The notes beneath the pieces were generated by a model that was not told the DNA's origin, ran no database searches, and was given only the letters and a program-made list of their open reading frames with translations. 64,000 bases of DNA from positions 36,507-100,506 of the forward strand of contig SFIM01000016.1 of assembly GCA_004556155.1 (NCBI GenBank), in the 5' to 3' direction. A program made the translations under genes and the position numbers. This document shows positions 24,673 through 33,393 of this stretch, piece after piece (position 1 is the first letter of the stretch; each line of letters starts with the position of its first letter). This stretch comes from Clostridiales bacterium (GTDB taxonomy: Bacteria; Bacillota; Clostridia; Christensenellales; Aristaeellaceae).

Positions 24673-26511
24673 TTAGGCGTATACGCGCACTTCAAAGATG
24701 CGCGCTTCGCTTATGCCGTTGGTGGCGCGCACCGTTACGCGCACCGTATCGCATTCCTCGCCCTCAAACTGCACATGGCACAGGCGCTGATAATTATCGC
24801 GCAGATGCTTACAGGCAACCACCTTGCCATCGCGCAGCAGCGCTACATCATAATCACGCGCCAGCTCCACCGGCACGCCTACCTGCTGCTGACGGATGCG
24901 GCGGGAGGACAGGGAAATTTTCTTTTCCAGGTTGAAGTTGGAATCAAACACCAGCTGCACGGTGCGCACGGGGGCGGGCGCGGCCAGCGACAGCTGCAGC
25001 CATTCGCCCTGCGTGCTCAGCCCATCCGAATGCCAGGCGTTGGTGCAGCCGTTGATATCGCGGGTGACGCCGGTGAGCACATTGGCGGCGGGATAATTCT
25101 CCTGCGCGCTGGAGGCCGTTACGGCGGCGGTCTGCGCCAGATCGGCCTTGTCCGTGTTGGCAAAGCCGGGAATATAGCAGTCGTCGCGGATCAAGGTCTG
25201 CTGCAATTCAGCGATATCGATTGCGCGGATATCGCAGCCCTTCTGGATGGCCTGCGCGGCCGCCGTGCCGATAGCCTGGCCGCCAATGGCGCAGGTGCCC
25301 ATTACGCGGCTGGTAGCCATGGCCAGCTTGGAGGCGCTCAGCGCGCGGCCGCCGATATACAGGTTTTTGAAGCCCTTGGCCAGGTAGGAGCGGTAGGGGA
25401 TGGTGTACGCGCCGTCAAATTCGTATACAAACGACGGAATCTTATCAAAGGCGTACAGGCCGCCGGGAACGTGGTTATCCACATGCCAGCCGCCGTAGGC
25501 TACAGCGTCGTCAAAGATGCGGTTGCCCAGCACGTCGTTTTCGTTGAGCATGTAGTCGCCCTCCAGACGGCGGCTTTCGCGCACGCCGGGCAGCATGCCT
25601 ACCCATACCAGCTCGTAGTTTTCCGCGCCGTGGTTGCCGCCGTTCTTGATGTGATCCCACACGCCGTATACCGCGCGCACCAGCTGATCACGGATGTCCT
25701 CGTACTCGCTGATGATATCGGCGCTTTCGCCGCCGATTTCGATCCACCAGTATCCGTAATCCTGGCAGTAGCCGTCAAAGAGCATCCAGATTTCGTTTTC
25801 GCTGGCCTTGGCCAGCACTTCCTTGGGCACATCCGCGCTGTGCTTGCGATAGCGCAGCTGCTCCTCGGTAAAGTGCATGGCGTCCACGGGCGGGATGAAC
25901 TTGACGGGATGGCCCACATTGGCGGCCTTGAACAGCAGGGTGTTGCCCATGCGATCCTGGTTGGGCTGCTCGGGAGCGTGCGGCTCGTTAAACTCCGCCT
26001 TGCCCTCGCTGCCTGTGCGGCTCTTTACGCCCACAAAAGCGCCCAGGGTGCCGTTGCCCGTGCAGTCGGCAAAGATTTTGCCATGAATCAGCAGCCGCTT
26101 TTCGGTGCTCATCTGATAGCACTCGATGCAGGTGATTTCGCCGTCCTGACAGGTGGCGGCATGCATGGTGGTGTTGAGCAGCAGCGTCAGGTTCTTTTCG
26201 TTCTTGGCGGCCTGGAACAGCACCGCGTCCCAGATGGAAAAATTATAGCTGTCGTTCACGCGCTTGTTGCTCAGCATCAGCTCGTGCACGATGCCGCCCT
26301 CGCTCAGCTCGGGCTTTTTCATGTTGGCGGTTGCGCCGCAGATGTGCATGCGGATTTCGCTGCTGGCGTTGCCGCCCAGCACCGGGCGATCCTGCACCAG
26401 CGCGGTCTTCGCGCCGTGGCGCGCGCTGGCGATGGCCGCGCACAGACCCGTCATACCGCCGCCGACGATCACCACGTCAAAATGCAGCGTTTCTTCCTTA
26501 AATCCGATCAT
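24673..26511 (-). CDS. FAD-dependent oxidoreductase (FAD_oxidored family)
   Basis: A 612-residue enzyme. The N-terminal dinucleotide loop is VVIVGGGMTGLCAAIASARHG and the second FAD stretch is DRPVLGGNASSEIRMH, a hallmark of PF12831, where the Cys/Asn-Ala text binds flavin. Residues about 150-175 (GKIFADCTGNGTLGAFVG) and ALSASKLAMATSRVMGTCA are further FAD motifs. The last ~150 residues are a beta-rich domain like a discoidin/F5-8 carbohydrate-binding module (STQGEWLQLSL). It lacks a signal peptide. GGAGG sets ATG 26511. Together with the isomerase it likely oxidises a sugar or uronic derivative. Confidence 0.88.
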   Translation of the reverse strand: MIGFKEETLHFDVVIVGGGMTGLCAAIASARHGAKTALVQDRPVLGGNASSEIRMHICGATANMKKPELSEGGIVHELMLSNKRVNDSYNFSIWDAVLFQAAKNEKNLTLLLNTTMHAATCQDGEITCIECYQMSTEKRLLIHGKIFADCTGNGTLGAFVGVKSRTGSEGKAEFNEPHAPEQPNQDRMGNTLLFKAANVGHPVKFIPPVDAMHFTEEQLRYRKHSADVPKEVLAKASENEIWMLFDGYCQDYGYWWIEIGGESADIISEYEDIRDQLVRAVYGVWDHIKNGGNHGAENYELVWVGMLPGVRESRRLEGDYMLNENDVLGNRIFDDAVAYGGWHVDNHVPGGLYAFDKIPSFVYEFDGAYTIPYRSYLAKGFKNLYIGGRALSASKLAMATSRVMGTCAIGGQAIGTAAAQAIQKGCDIRAIDIAELQQTLIRDDCYIPGFANTDKADLAQTAAVTASSAQENYPAANVLTGVTRDINGCTNAWHSDGLSTQGEWLQLSLAAPAPVRTVQLVFDSNFNLEKKISLSSRRIRQQQVGVPVELARDYDVALLRDGKVVACKHLRDNYQRLCHVQFEGEECDTVRVTVRATNGISEARIFEVRVYA

Positions 26512-26535
26512 ACGATCCTCCGTCGATTTTCGATT

Positions 26536-26560
26536 GTTCGATCACCATGTCTGATCGAAC
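26536..26560. promoter_or_regulatory. Perfect inverted repeat, operator candidate for the oxidoreductase operon
   Basis: GTTCGATCA-CCATGTC-TGATCGAAC, nine-base arms and seven-base spacer, 25 bases before the start codon. The nearby TCGATTTTCGATTG adds half-site-like text. Confidence 0.6.
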
Positions 26561-26627
26561 GGCGAAAACAGCGCGCCGTAATCCATAAACCGGCAGGCAT
26601 TTTTCGCGTAATACGCAGTTCTCTGCT

Positions 26628-26656
26628 ATTTTACCAGCTTTCGGGACGAATGGCAA
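26628..26656 (-). promoter_or_regulatory. Promoter of the oxidoreductase operon
   Basis: Minus strand TTGCCA (26651-26656), 17-base spacer, TAAAAT (26628-26633). It leaves an untranslated leader of about 110 bases that contains the inverted repeat. Confidence 0.6.
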
Positions 26657-26680
26657 GATGGAATATGTACGATCATATAA

Positions 26681-26719
26681 AGAAAACGCACATTCTCCGA
26701 TCAATCGAAGAATGCGCGT
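26681..26719 (-). terminator. Terminator of the cystatin-like gene
   Basis: ACGCGCATTCT/AGAATGTGCGT stem (26687-26719) followed on the minus strand by TTTTCTTTAT. Confidence 0.75.
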
Positions 26720-26736
26720 CGGTACGTTTGAAGGGC

Positions 26737-27123
26737 TTACTCAGCAACGGGCTCCTGGATGGAGAAGGTGATGTCCTCCACGCGCGCCAGCTCGCACGCG
26801 CCCTCGATGTTCTGGTACACATACACCAGCGCGTAGGTGGGCTGCGCATCGGGATAAACCACGGTCAGGCGGCACAGCAGGCAGTAATTCATGCCGGCAA
26901 CCACCTGGCTGGCCAGCAGGGCGATGGGCTCATAGACGCAGCCGGTCAGCCCCTCGACGGCCTTGCTGAAGGCGTCCAGCACCTCCTGGGGGATATCGGC
27001 GGGGTCCCCGGTGTTGACGCTCCAGCCGCTGACACTCGGCGCGGGCGCTTCAGCCAGGGCGGGAACGCAGGAGAGGGCAAACAGCATCAGGGTCAGCATT
27101 GCGCAAAGCAGCTTCTTCATCAT
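26737..27123 (-). CDS. Secreted cystatin-like protein
   Basis: A 128-residue secreted protein. The signal peptide ends VPALA-EA. The core reads SQVVAGMNYCLLCRLTVVYP, which matches the QVVAG loop and following strand of cystatins (QxVxG, then NY), preceded by a helix (EVLDAFSKAVEGLTG), as in the cystatin fold. The C-terminal PxW loop is not visible. In animals this fold inhibits cysteine proteases; in bacteria the role is unproven. No strong ribosome site is present: ATG 27123 or 27120 are both possible, and a GTG at 27132 is less likely. Standing alone between terminators. Confidence 0.65.
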   Translation of the reverse strand: MMKKLLCAMLTLMLFALSCVPALAEAPAPSVSGWSVNTGDPADIPQEVLDAFSKAVEGLTGCVYEPIALLASQVVAGMNYCLLCRLTVVYPDAQPTYALVYVYQNIEGACELARVEDITFSIQEPVAE

Positions 27124-27229
27124 TAGAATCACGCATCTTTTCTTCTTTTGCAGCGCCTGAGCGCTTACATCCTGTTAGACGGGCGCGCGGATGGCAGGTT
27201 CCGCATTTTCTAAAATTTTTAACGCCCTT

Positions 27230-28432
27230 TTAACGCCCTACGCGCACCTGGTCCACTGCGCGGTTGCGCATTAGCTCCACCGGATGCGGCGCCAGCTCCA
27301 CGCGGAAATCCTGCCCCGTGCGGCGGATATGCTCCGCCACCACTGCATGGCTGGGCACGCGCATCACATCGGGGTTCATGCGCTTCTGATAGCGAAAGAA
27401 ATCCGCGCCGTTGGGCAGCACGCCTACGGGCAGGCGCTGGCCGCGCCGCAGGGTAACGCCTACCATGCGCAGCGCGCCGCGGATATAGCCCTTGTTGGGC
27501 TGGAGGATCAGCGGCGGGGGCAGCTCCTGATCGATAAAGGGCGGCTCCTGCCCTTCATATGCGCGGAGATACAGTCGCCGCGCCTTGTGCAGATGCGCGC
27601 ATTGGGCGTAAAACGCCTGATCGTATATGGCGCGCAGGGCGGCGTCCTCCTCCTGTGCGCGCAGACCGTCCAGCGCATAGCACAGCGCATAGGCGCGCAG
27701 CGTCAGCGCCTCGCAGGGATCGCCCGCGTGCCCCAGCAGGCTGGCGTATTGGGTGGCGTGCTCGGTCAGGATCAGCGATAGCTCCGCATATAGCGCGCGA
27801 GCATGCTCACGGCTTTCGCCCAGCGCGCCGGCAGACAGACGAGCGGCATAGCGCGCCGCGCAGGACAGCAGGAACAGCGACAGCAGGGTTTGTGGGCTTG
27901 CCTGCGCGCGTTCGATGGGCGGCTGTACTTCGTCATAGGGGTGACGATGGGCGGCGATACACGGGCGGCCGGGCATCAGCTCGGCCATGCCGCCCAGCTT
28001 TTCATCGGCAGATACGCCGTATTCCAGCGACAGCAGATTGGCCGTGCGGTACAGCATATCGCAGGCCTCAGGCAGCAGAAAATCCATGGCCGCGCGGGCG
28101 CGAGGATGCGTTTCGCGCTGGGCCGCGGCGGCGGTCAGCTCGGTCAGCATAAACAGCGCCAGCAGCACGCGCTCGCAGGGGCGCTCACGCGGCAGAAGCG
28201 AAAGAAATTGCAGCCGCTGCTGCCATTCCACGCGGCGAATCAGCGCGGTCTCGCGCAGAAAATCCGCTCTTACGTCCAGCGACGCTTCGGGCATATCCGA
28301 AAGCACGGCGGCGGCAAGCATCAGCCGCGCGGTGCGAAGAGGCTGATCCCCGCTCAGCGGCTCGGGCAAAAGCGATTGCCAATCCTTCAGCCCCTGACTG
28401 ATGCGCGGCGGAACGACGGTATATGGATTCAT
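27230..28432 (-). CDS. Ferritin-like-fold protein of unknown function
   Basis: A 400-residue, mostly helical soluble protein; I do not recognise a named family. A helix pair, ILTEHATQYASLLGH ... YDQAFYAQCAHLHKARRLY, resembles the helices of a ferritin-like group in Clostridia in which His/Glu pairs bind metal, though several acidic ligands seem lost. The C-terminus contains a basic QKRMNPDVMRVPSHAVVAEH segment. ATG 28432 has GGAGGGG upstream. It lies downstream of nothing on its strand for over 100 bases after the mnmG terminator, so it is its own unit. Similarity is by pattern, not certain. Confidence 0.45.
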   Translation of the reverse strand: MNPYTVVPPRISQGLKDWQSLLPEPLSGDQPLRTARLMLAAAVLSDMPEASLDVRADFLRETALIRRVEWQQRLQFLSLLPRERPCERVLLALFMLTELTAAAAQRETHPRARAAMDFLLPEACDMLYRTANLLSLEYGVSADEKLGGMAELMPGRPCIAAHRHPYDEVQPPIERAQASPQTLLSLFLLSCAARYAARLSAGALGESREHARALYAELSLILTEHATQYASLLGHAGDPCEALTLRAYALCYALDGLRAQEEDAALRAIYDQAFYAQCAHLHKARRLYLRAYEGQEPPFIDQELPPPLILQPNKGYIRGALRMVGVTLRRGQRLPVGVLPNGADFFRYQKRMNPDVMRVPSHAVVAEHIRRTGQDFRVELAPHPVELMRNRAVDQVRVGR

Positions 28433-28549
28433 AGGCTCCCCTCCCTGATGACGGCAAGCAAGTTGAAAACAAAGCTGGATACTCATCAGGATACGCGCAA
28501 ACGGGGGGCAATATACCGTAGAAAATGGCAGACTTTTGCGCAGATAAAT

Positions 28550-28572
28550 GAAAAAGAGGGTAAAAGCCCTCT
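28550..28572 (-). terminator. Terminator of mnmG
   Basis: AGAGGG-CTTTTA-CCCTCT followed by TTTTC on the minus strand, ten bases after the stop. Confidence 0.8.
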
Positions 28573-28580
28573 GGAAAAGA

Positions 28581-30365
28581 TTATGCGTTCTGCGAACTCT
28601 CCCGCTTTTTCAGCCACACCATCAGCACGGCCACATCGGCCGGGGAGACGCCCGGAATGCGCGCCGCCTGGGCCAGCGATACGGGGCGCTGGGCGGACAG
28701 CTTCTGCCGGGCTTCCATGCGCAGCCCTGTGATATCCATATAGGGCGCGTCGGCAGGCAGCAGCTTTTCCTCCATGGCACGAGCCTTGAGGATGGCAGCC
28801 TGTTCTTTTTGCAGGTAGCCCTCGTATTTCACCTGGATTTCGGCCTGCTGGCGCGCGCCGGGAGCATACTGCGCAGGATCGGGCAGCAGCGCGTCGATGC
28901 TGTTTTCGGGATGGCGCAGTAGCGCATCGCGGCGGGTATCGCGCAGATAGGCCAGAATTTCCTCCGTCTGGCGCGCCTTTTCCTCCATACGGCGCATACG
29001 CTCATCGCTGGCCAGGCCAATGGCGTGCGCGCGGGCCGTCAGGCGCAGATCGGCGTTATCCTGTCGCAGGTACAGCCGATGCTCGGCACGGCTGGTCATC
29101 ATGCGGTAGGGTTCGTCCGTGCCCTTGGTGGTTAGATCATCGACCATCACGCCGATATACGCCTGATCGCGGGTCAGCAGCAGCGGCTCGCGCGCCAGCA
29201 CATAATGGGCGGCGTTGATGCCCGCCAGAATGCCCTGCGCGGCGGCTTCCTCATAGCCCGAGGTGCCGTTGACCTGGCCGGCCAGGTACAGCCCCGGCAC
29301 CTGCAGCGCGCCCAGCGTGGGGGATAGGACGGTGGAATCGATGCAGTCATATTCGATGGCATAGGCCAGGCGGGTCAGGACGCAGTGCTCCAGGCCCGGA
29401 ATGGTGCGGTACATCGCCCACTGCACATCCTCGGGCAGGCTGGAGGACATGCCCTGCACGTACCATTCCGCGTCGTTATAGCCCTCTGGCTCCAAGAACA
29501 GCTGATGGCGCTCCTTGTCGCGGAAGCGGACGATCTTGCTTTCGATGGAGGGGCAATAGCGCGGGCCGAGGGATTGAATCGCGCCGTTGAACATGGGCGC
29601 GCGATCCAGGTTTTGCAGGATGATTTCGTGCGTGCGGGGATTGGTGTAGGTCAGGTAGCACATCATGCGGTTTTCTACCGCGTGATCGGTCAAGAAGGAG
29701 AAGGGCACGGGCGGCTCGTCACCGGGCTGCGGCTCCATGGCGGAAAAATCGATGGAGCGTGCGTCTACGCGGGCGGGCGTGCCGGTCTTGAAACGGCGCA
29801 GGGTGAAGCCCAGATCGGCCAGGCTTTCGCTCAATCCTGTTGCGGGCAGCAGCCCCTGCGGGCCGCCCTCCCACTGCGCCTCACCGATGAAGATTTTACC
29901 CTTCAGATATACGCCCGTGCATACCACGGCGGCGCGGCAGGGAATATGATCGCCCGTTTTGGTTATGACTGCGCTGATGCGGCCCCCATGGGTTTCCAGA
30001 CGGATTACCTCGCCCTGGCGGACGGTCAGATGATCCTGAGCAAAGAGCGCGCGCTTCATGCGCTTCTGGTATTCGCGCTTATCGGCCTGCGCGCGCAGGG
30101 AATGCACAGCCGGGCCTTTGCTGCGGTTGAGCATGCGGCTTTGCAGGGTGGTATCGTCGATGGCGCGGCCCATTTCGCCGCCCAGTGCGTCCACCTCGCG
30201 CACCAGATGTCCCTTGCCCGTGCCGCCGATGGCGGGATTGCAGGCCATCAGGGCTACCGCATCCAGATTGAGGGTAAACAGCAGCGTTTCGCAGCCCATG
30301 CGCGCGCAGGCAAGCGCAGCCTCGCAGCCCGCGTGCCCCGCGCCGATTACAACGATATCATACAT
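28581..30365 (-). CDS. mnmG: tRNA uridine-5-carboxymethylaminomethyl modification enzyme MnmG
   Basis: A 594-residue FAD enzyme that, with MnmE, modifies U34 of tRNAs reading split codon boxes. The FAD loop is VVIGAGHAGCEAALACARMG; signature text CNPAIGGTGKGHLVREVDALGGEMG and GLYLAGQVNGTSGYEEAAAQG are typical of GidA/MnmG. The C-terminal helical part (ARIPGVSPADVAVLMVWLKK) is complete, though the protein is some 30 residues shorter than most. No strong SD precedes ATG 30365. It follows the SH3/NlpC-type gene by 31 bases. Confidence 0.95.
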   Translation of the reverse strand: MYDIVVIGAGHAGCEAALACARMGCETLLFTLNLDAVALMACNPAIGGTGKGHLVREVDALGGEMGRAIDDTTLQSRMLNRSKGPAVHSLRAQADKREYQKRMKRALFAQDHLTVRQGEVIRLETHGGRISAVITKTGDHIPCRAAVVCTGVYLKGKIFIGEAQWEGGPQGLLPATGLSESLADLGFTLRRFKTGTPARVDARSIDFSAMEPQPGDEPPVPFSFLTDHAVENRMMCYLTYTNPRTHEIILQNLDRAPMFNGAIQSLGPRYCPSIESKIVRFRDKERHQLFLEPEGYNDAEWYVQGMSSSLPEDVQWAMYRTIPGLEHCVLTRLAYAIEYDCIDSTVLSPTLGALQVPGLYLAGQVNGTSGYEEAAAQGILAGINAAHYVLAREPLLLTRDQAYIGVMVDDLTTKGTDEPYRMMTSRAEHRLYLRQDNADLRLTARAHAIGLASDERMRRMEEKARQTEEILAYLRDTRRDALLRHPENSIDALLPDPAQYAPGARQQAEIQVKYEGYLQKEQAAILKARAMEEKLLPADAPYMDITGLRMEARQKLSAQRPVSLAQAARIPGVSPADVAVLMVWLKKRESSQNA

Positions 30366-30396
30366 GCATTGATCGCCCGTTCTTTTTAAAAGTGAG

Positions 30397-32136
30397 TTAT
30401 TTTTCTGTGTTGCGGTATACCGAGTACCAGCGGAAGGCCTCGCTGTCGGGGTTGATCACCGTCAGATTATAGCCCAGCAGATCGAACCAGTAGAAGGTCT
30501 TCACGTTGCTGGTGCCCTTCCACATGGTCTCGGTGTTGGGCACGCTGTCGTAGGGAATGCCCAGGATGGAGATGGTTACGCCGCCGTCGGGCGGGGTGAC
30601 GGAGGTGAGGTTTTCATCCTTGAGGTATTGGGTATACCAGGCGGTGTGGTAGTTGTTCATGCCGCAGTGGATGGTCAGCGGGTTGTCCAGATAGGGGGCC
30701 AACTGCTCGCCCACCTGCTCGGCGGTGAAACCGAAATCACGCAGCGTGCCGATGTAGATCATCACATGATAGCCGCCGCCCTGACCGGCCAGGTTGATGG
30801 AGTCGCCCACCTTCATGCGCTGCGCCCACTGGGCGGAGGGCAGATCCTGCATATCGATGCGGTTGGGCTTGACGGCGTTTCGGGTTTCGCTGATGGCGGG
30901 CAGCTTTTTCATGCCCACCTGGTTGTGCACCCAGCGGGCGAAACCGATGCAGTCAAAACCGCCCAGGTACAGCTTGGATGTGCTGTAATAATGGCTGTCC
31001 TGCGAGGCGTAGCGCGGGCGCAGCAGGGACGACTCGTTGGAGCCGGCAAACAGATAGGGACAGCCGTACTTGAAGCGCGCGCTGACGCTGCCGCCGCAGT
31101 TTTCGTTGTAGGCCAGCAGCACGGGGTTGCTTTCATCCATCATGGTCAGCGCTACGTTCAAAAAGCGCTGCGCCTCGATGCGCTCCATGTGCTTTTGCAG
31201 CTCGGCAAGGGCGGCCTTGGTGCTGTTGGTAGATTTGAGCTTGTCATAGTGCAGATAGCCTTCGTGTTCACCATCGGTCACGCGGGCGTATACGCCATGG
31301 AAGGCCGTCACCGTCAGCGGGGCGTTCTTTTTGATATCGGCCAGCTGCAGGGCGTTTTCCAGGGGATATTCATACAGCACGGCCTTTTCGCTGGTCTTGG
31401 CCTCAAAGGGCGCTACCGTAAAGTCCTCGCCCAGGATGGTCAGTTCGCCTGCTTCCACATACAGCGTTTGCCCTTCAATATCCACCGTCAGGTGGTCGCC
31501 GTCATAGCCGTTTACGATGACCGGCGCATAGGGGGTAATCTCATGCAGCGCAGCCGCGCCGTAGCAGGGGGATTCATAGGCGCTGACCGGCTCGTCGGAG
31601 AAGGCGACGTAGGGCGTTACCTCGCCGTGCTTGTATTCCATCTGCATGAAATCGCGGATATAGACATAGCCGGATTTGCCGTTATATTCGATATAGGCGT
31701 ATTCGTCCGTCACGGGTACCACGCGGAAGCGCACGTCCGCGGGCAGAATATCCAGCGTGGTGGTATCGGCCAGGGGCTGGGCGCGCATGCGCACGGGCGT
31801 GCCGAAAAAGCCCTCGATGGACTGCGCATCCTCGGCCGTGGGGTCGTTATATTCCACCTGCACGCAGTCCTTCATATGGACATAGCCGGTTTTGCCGTCA
31901 TAGGAGGTGGCAGCATAACTGTCGTTCACAGGGGTGAGCTTGAGCACCGAACGCGCGGGGATGTTGACAACGTTGGGGGTGTTGGGCCGCGGCTCAGCGC
32001 GCATCCAGCGCGCATCGCGAAAATAGCCGTAAAAGCTCTCCGCCGTGTCCTCTGCCAGGGCGGCGGGCAGCAGACCGCACAGCAACGCGGCGACGCATAG
32101 AAGCGAAAGCATTTTCCTGATCATTGGCAAGTTCAT
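30397..32136 (-). CDS. Secreted SH3b protein with NlpC/P60-type cysteine peptidase domain
   Basis: A 579-residue cell-wall hydrolase candidate. A signal peptide (LLCVAALLCGLLPAALA) is followed by SH3b-like segments (RDARWMRAEPRPNTPNVV, TPVRMRAQPLADTTTLDI and others, to about residue 320) that may bind wall polymers. The C-terminal domain (about 360-570) has GGFDCIGFARWVHNQVG with the nucleophile Cys and GGGYHVMIYIGTL with the His, as in NlpC/P60 endopeptidases cleaving stem peptides. ATG 32136 has GAGGG nearby; ATG 32124 is an alternative. Perfect TATAAT promoter at 32171-32199. The final catalytic residue is not certain. Confidence 0.75.
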   Translation of the reverse strand: MNLPMIRKMLSLLCVAALLCGLLPAALAEDTAESFYGYFRDARWMRAEPRPNTPNVVNIPARSVLKLTPVNDSYAATSYDGKTGYVHMKDCVQVEYNDPTAEDAQSIEGFFGTPVRMRAQPLADTTTLDILPADVRFRVVPVTDEYAYIEYNGKSGYVYIRDFMQMEYKHGEVTPYVAFSDEPVSAYESPCYGAAALHEITPYAPVIVNGYDGDHLTVDIEGQTLYVEAGELTILGEDFTVAPFEAKTSEKAVLYEYPLENALQLADIKKNAPLTVTAFHGVYARVTDGEHEGYLHYDKLKSTNSTKAALAELQKHMERIEAQRFLNVALTMMDESNPVLLAYNENCGGSVSARFKYGCPYLFAGSNESSLLRPRYASQDSHYYSTSKLYLGGFDCIGFARWVHNQVGMKKLPAISETRNAVKPNRIDMQDLPSAQWAQRMKVGDSINLAGQGGGYHVMIYIGTLRDFGFTAEQVGEQLAPYLDNPLTIHCGMNNYHTAWYTQYLKDENLTSVTPPDGGVTISILGIPYDSVPNTETMWKGTSNVKTFYWFDLLGYNLTVINPDSEAFRWYSVYRNTEK

Positions 32137-32170
32137 CCTTCCCTCGCGCATAACATTTGCATACTCACTC

Positions 32171-32199
32171 ATTATACCCAATTGCTTTGCCGCGCGCAA
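32171..32199 (-). promoter_or_regulatory. Promoter of the SH3/NlpC-type gene
   Basis: Minus strand TTGCGC (32194-32199), 17-base spacer, TATAAT (32171-32176). Confidence 0.7.
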
Positions 32200-32243
32200 C
32201 ATGAAAGCGGCGCGCGAACATGATTTTACATGTTTTACGGCCA

Positions 32244-32278
32244 TAAAAAAGCGCTTCCCCGAGAAATGGGAAAGCGCT
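32244..32278 (-). terminator. Terminator of the LysM gene
   Basis: AGCGCTTTCCC.../GGGGAAGCGCT stem followed by TTTTTTAT on the minus strand. Confidence 0.8.
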
Positions 32279-32358
32279 CAGGCATTGTTGGAAGCACAAG
32301 CATATGATAACACAAACTGCCCGAGGACGCGGCGCGCCTCCGGGCAGATGCGTCCCCG

Positions 32359-33135
32359 TTATTGGGGCAGCTTGACGGTAACGCCCTGGGAAAAGTCATC
32401 CGGGGCCAGGCAGGGATTGGCGCGCAGCAGGGTGGCCACCGGCAGGTTAAAGCGCACGGAAAGGCTTTCCAGCGTTTCGCCCTCTCCCAGCACCACGCTG
32501 GCGGGCAGCGCGCAGGGCAGGTTGACCGGCGGCACGCACACGGTCTGGCCGGCCTTCAGATCGTCCAGATCCAGCGTGGGGTTGGCGGCCTCCAGGGTGT
32601 GGAAGCTGCGGTCGTATTCCAATTGCAGGTCGGCCACGGTCTGCCCCTCCTGCACCACGGCTCGGCGGTTTTCAGGGCAGGTGACAAGCTCGGGCTTGCC
32701 TGGCTCAATGCCGGGCGCGTCGGGCACAGGGAATTTGTCGGGCAGCGGCGCGGGCTGGTTGCCTGCGTCGGGCATATCGGGCACAGGAAAACTGTCGGGC
32801 AGCGGCGCGGGCTGGTTGCCTGCGTCGGGCATATCGGGCACAGGGAAACTGTCGGGCAGCGGTGCGGGCTGGTTGCCTGCGTCGGGCGCGTCGGGCACAG
32901 GGAAACTGTCGGGCAGCGGCGCGGGCTCCTGCGCCTCGCGCTCCGCGCAGGAGGGGATGCACAGCTCGTCGCCCACCATCAGCCGGGCAGGATGGATATC
33001 GGGATTGGCGTTCATCAGATCGCGCAGCGGCACGCCCAGGCGGCGGGCGATGAGGTAAAAGCTGTCTCCGCGCTTGACCGTATAGGTATAGGCGCAGGAT
33101 GTATCGTCGGGGCGCGTGGTGGTATTATCGGACAT
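32359..33135 (-). CDS. LysM-repeat protein with proline-rich 19-residue spacers
   Basis: A 258-residue protein. An N-terminal LysM (YTVKRGDSFYLIARRLGVPL) is followed by four copies of a 19-residue spacer of the form PAPLPDSFPVPDMPDAGNQ, then two more LysM-like domains (VQEGQTVADLQLEYDRSF, LGEGETLESLSVRFNLPV). LysM binds GlcNAc-containing glycans of peptidoglycan or spore cortex, and the arrangement resembles SafA-like or coat-associated proteins. There is no signal peptide, which fits assembly inside the mother cell. GGGAGGTG sets ATG 33135. The rest of the leftward frame upstream belongs to no gene. Confidence 0.8.
   Translation of the reverse strand: MSDNTTTRPDDTSCAYTYTVKRGDSFYLIARRLGVPLRDLMNANPDIHPARLMVGDELCIPSCAEREAQEPAPLPDSFPVPDAPDAGNQPAPLPDSFPVPDMPDAGNQPAPLPDSFPVPDMPDAGNQPAPLPDKFPVPDAPGIEPGKPELVTCPENRRAVVQEGQTVADLQLEYDRSFHTLEAANPTLDLDDLKAGQTVCVPPVNLPCALPASVVLGEGETLESLSVRFNLPVATLLRANPCLAPDDFSQGVTVKLPQ
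32711..32936 (-). repeat. Four tandem 57-base repeats in the LysM gene
   Basis: Each unit codes the 19-residue proline-rich spacer; the middle copies are almost identical in bases, which points to recent duplication and length variation by slippage. Confidence 0.85.
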
Positions 33136-33393
33136 TGGACGGCACCTCCCATGGATGATTCGCTTTATTCTATGCCGCCCGATGGAAGAATGTGCGCGCG
33201 GGCAGAATTTTGCTTTGACCAGGCATTTTTGCATCAGGCGGGATATAATAAACCAGATTGCGCGCTCCACTGGCAGTAGAGCGGCTTTTCTACGCATGGG
33301 AGAGGGCAAAAAAGACATTTCACAGTGGATTTTGGACGCATAATTTGTTACAATATATGTATTCCACATTACACTGACGGAGGGCGACCGGCC

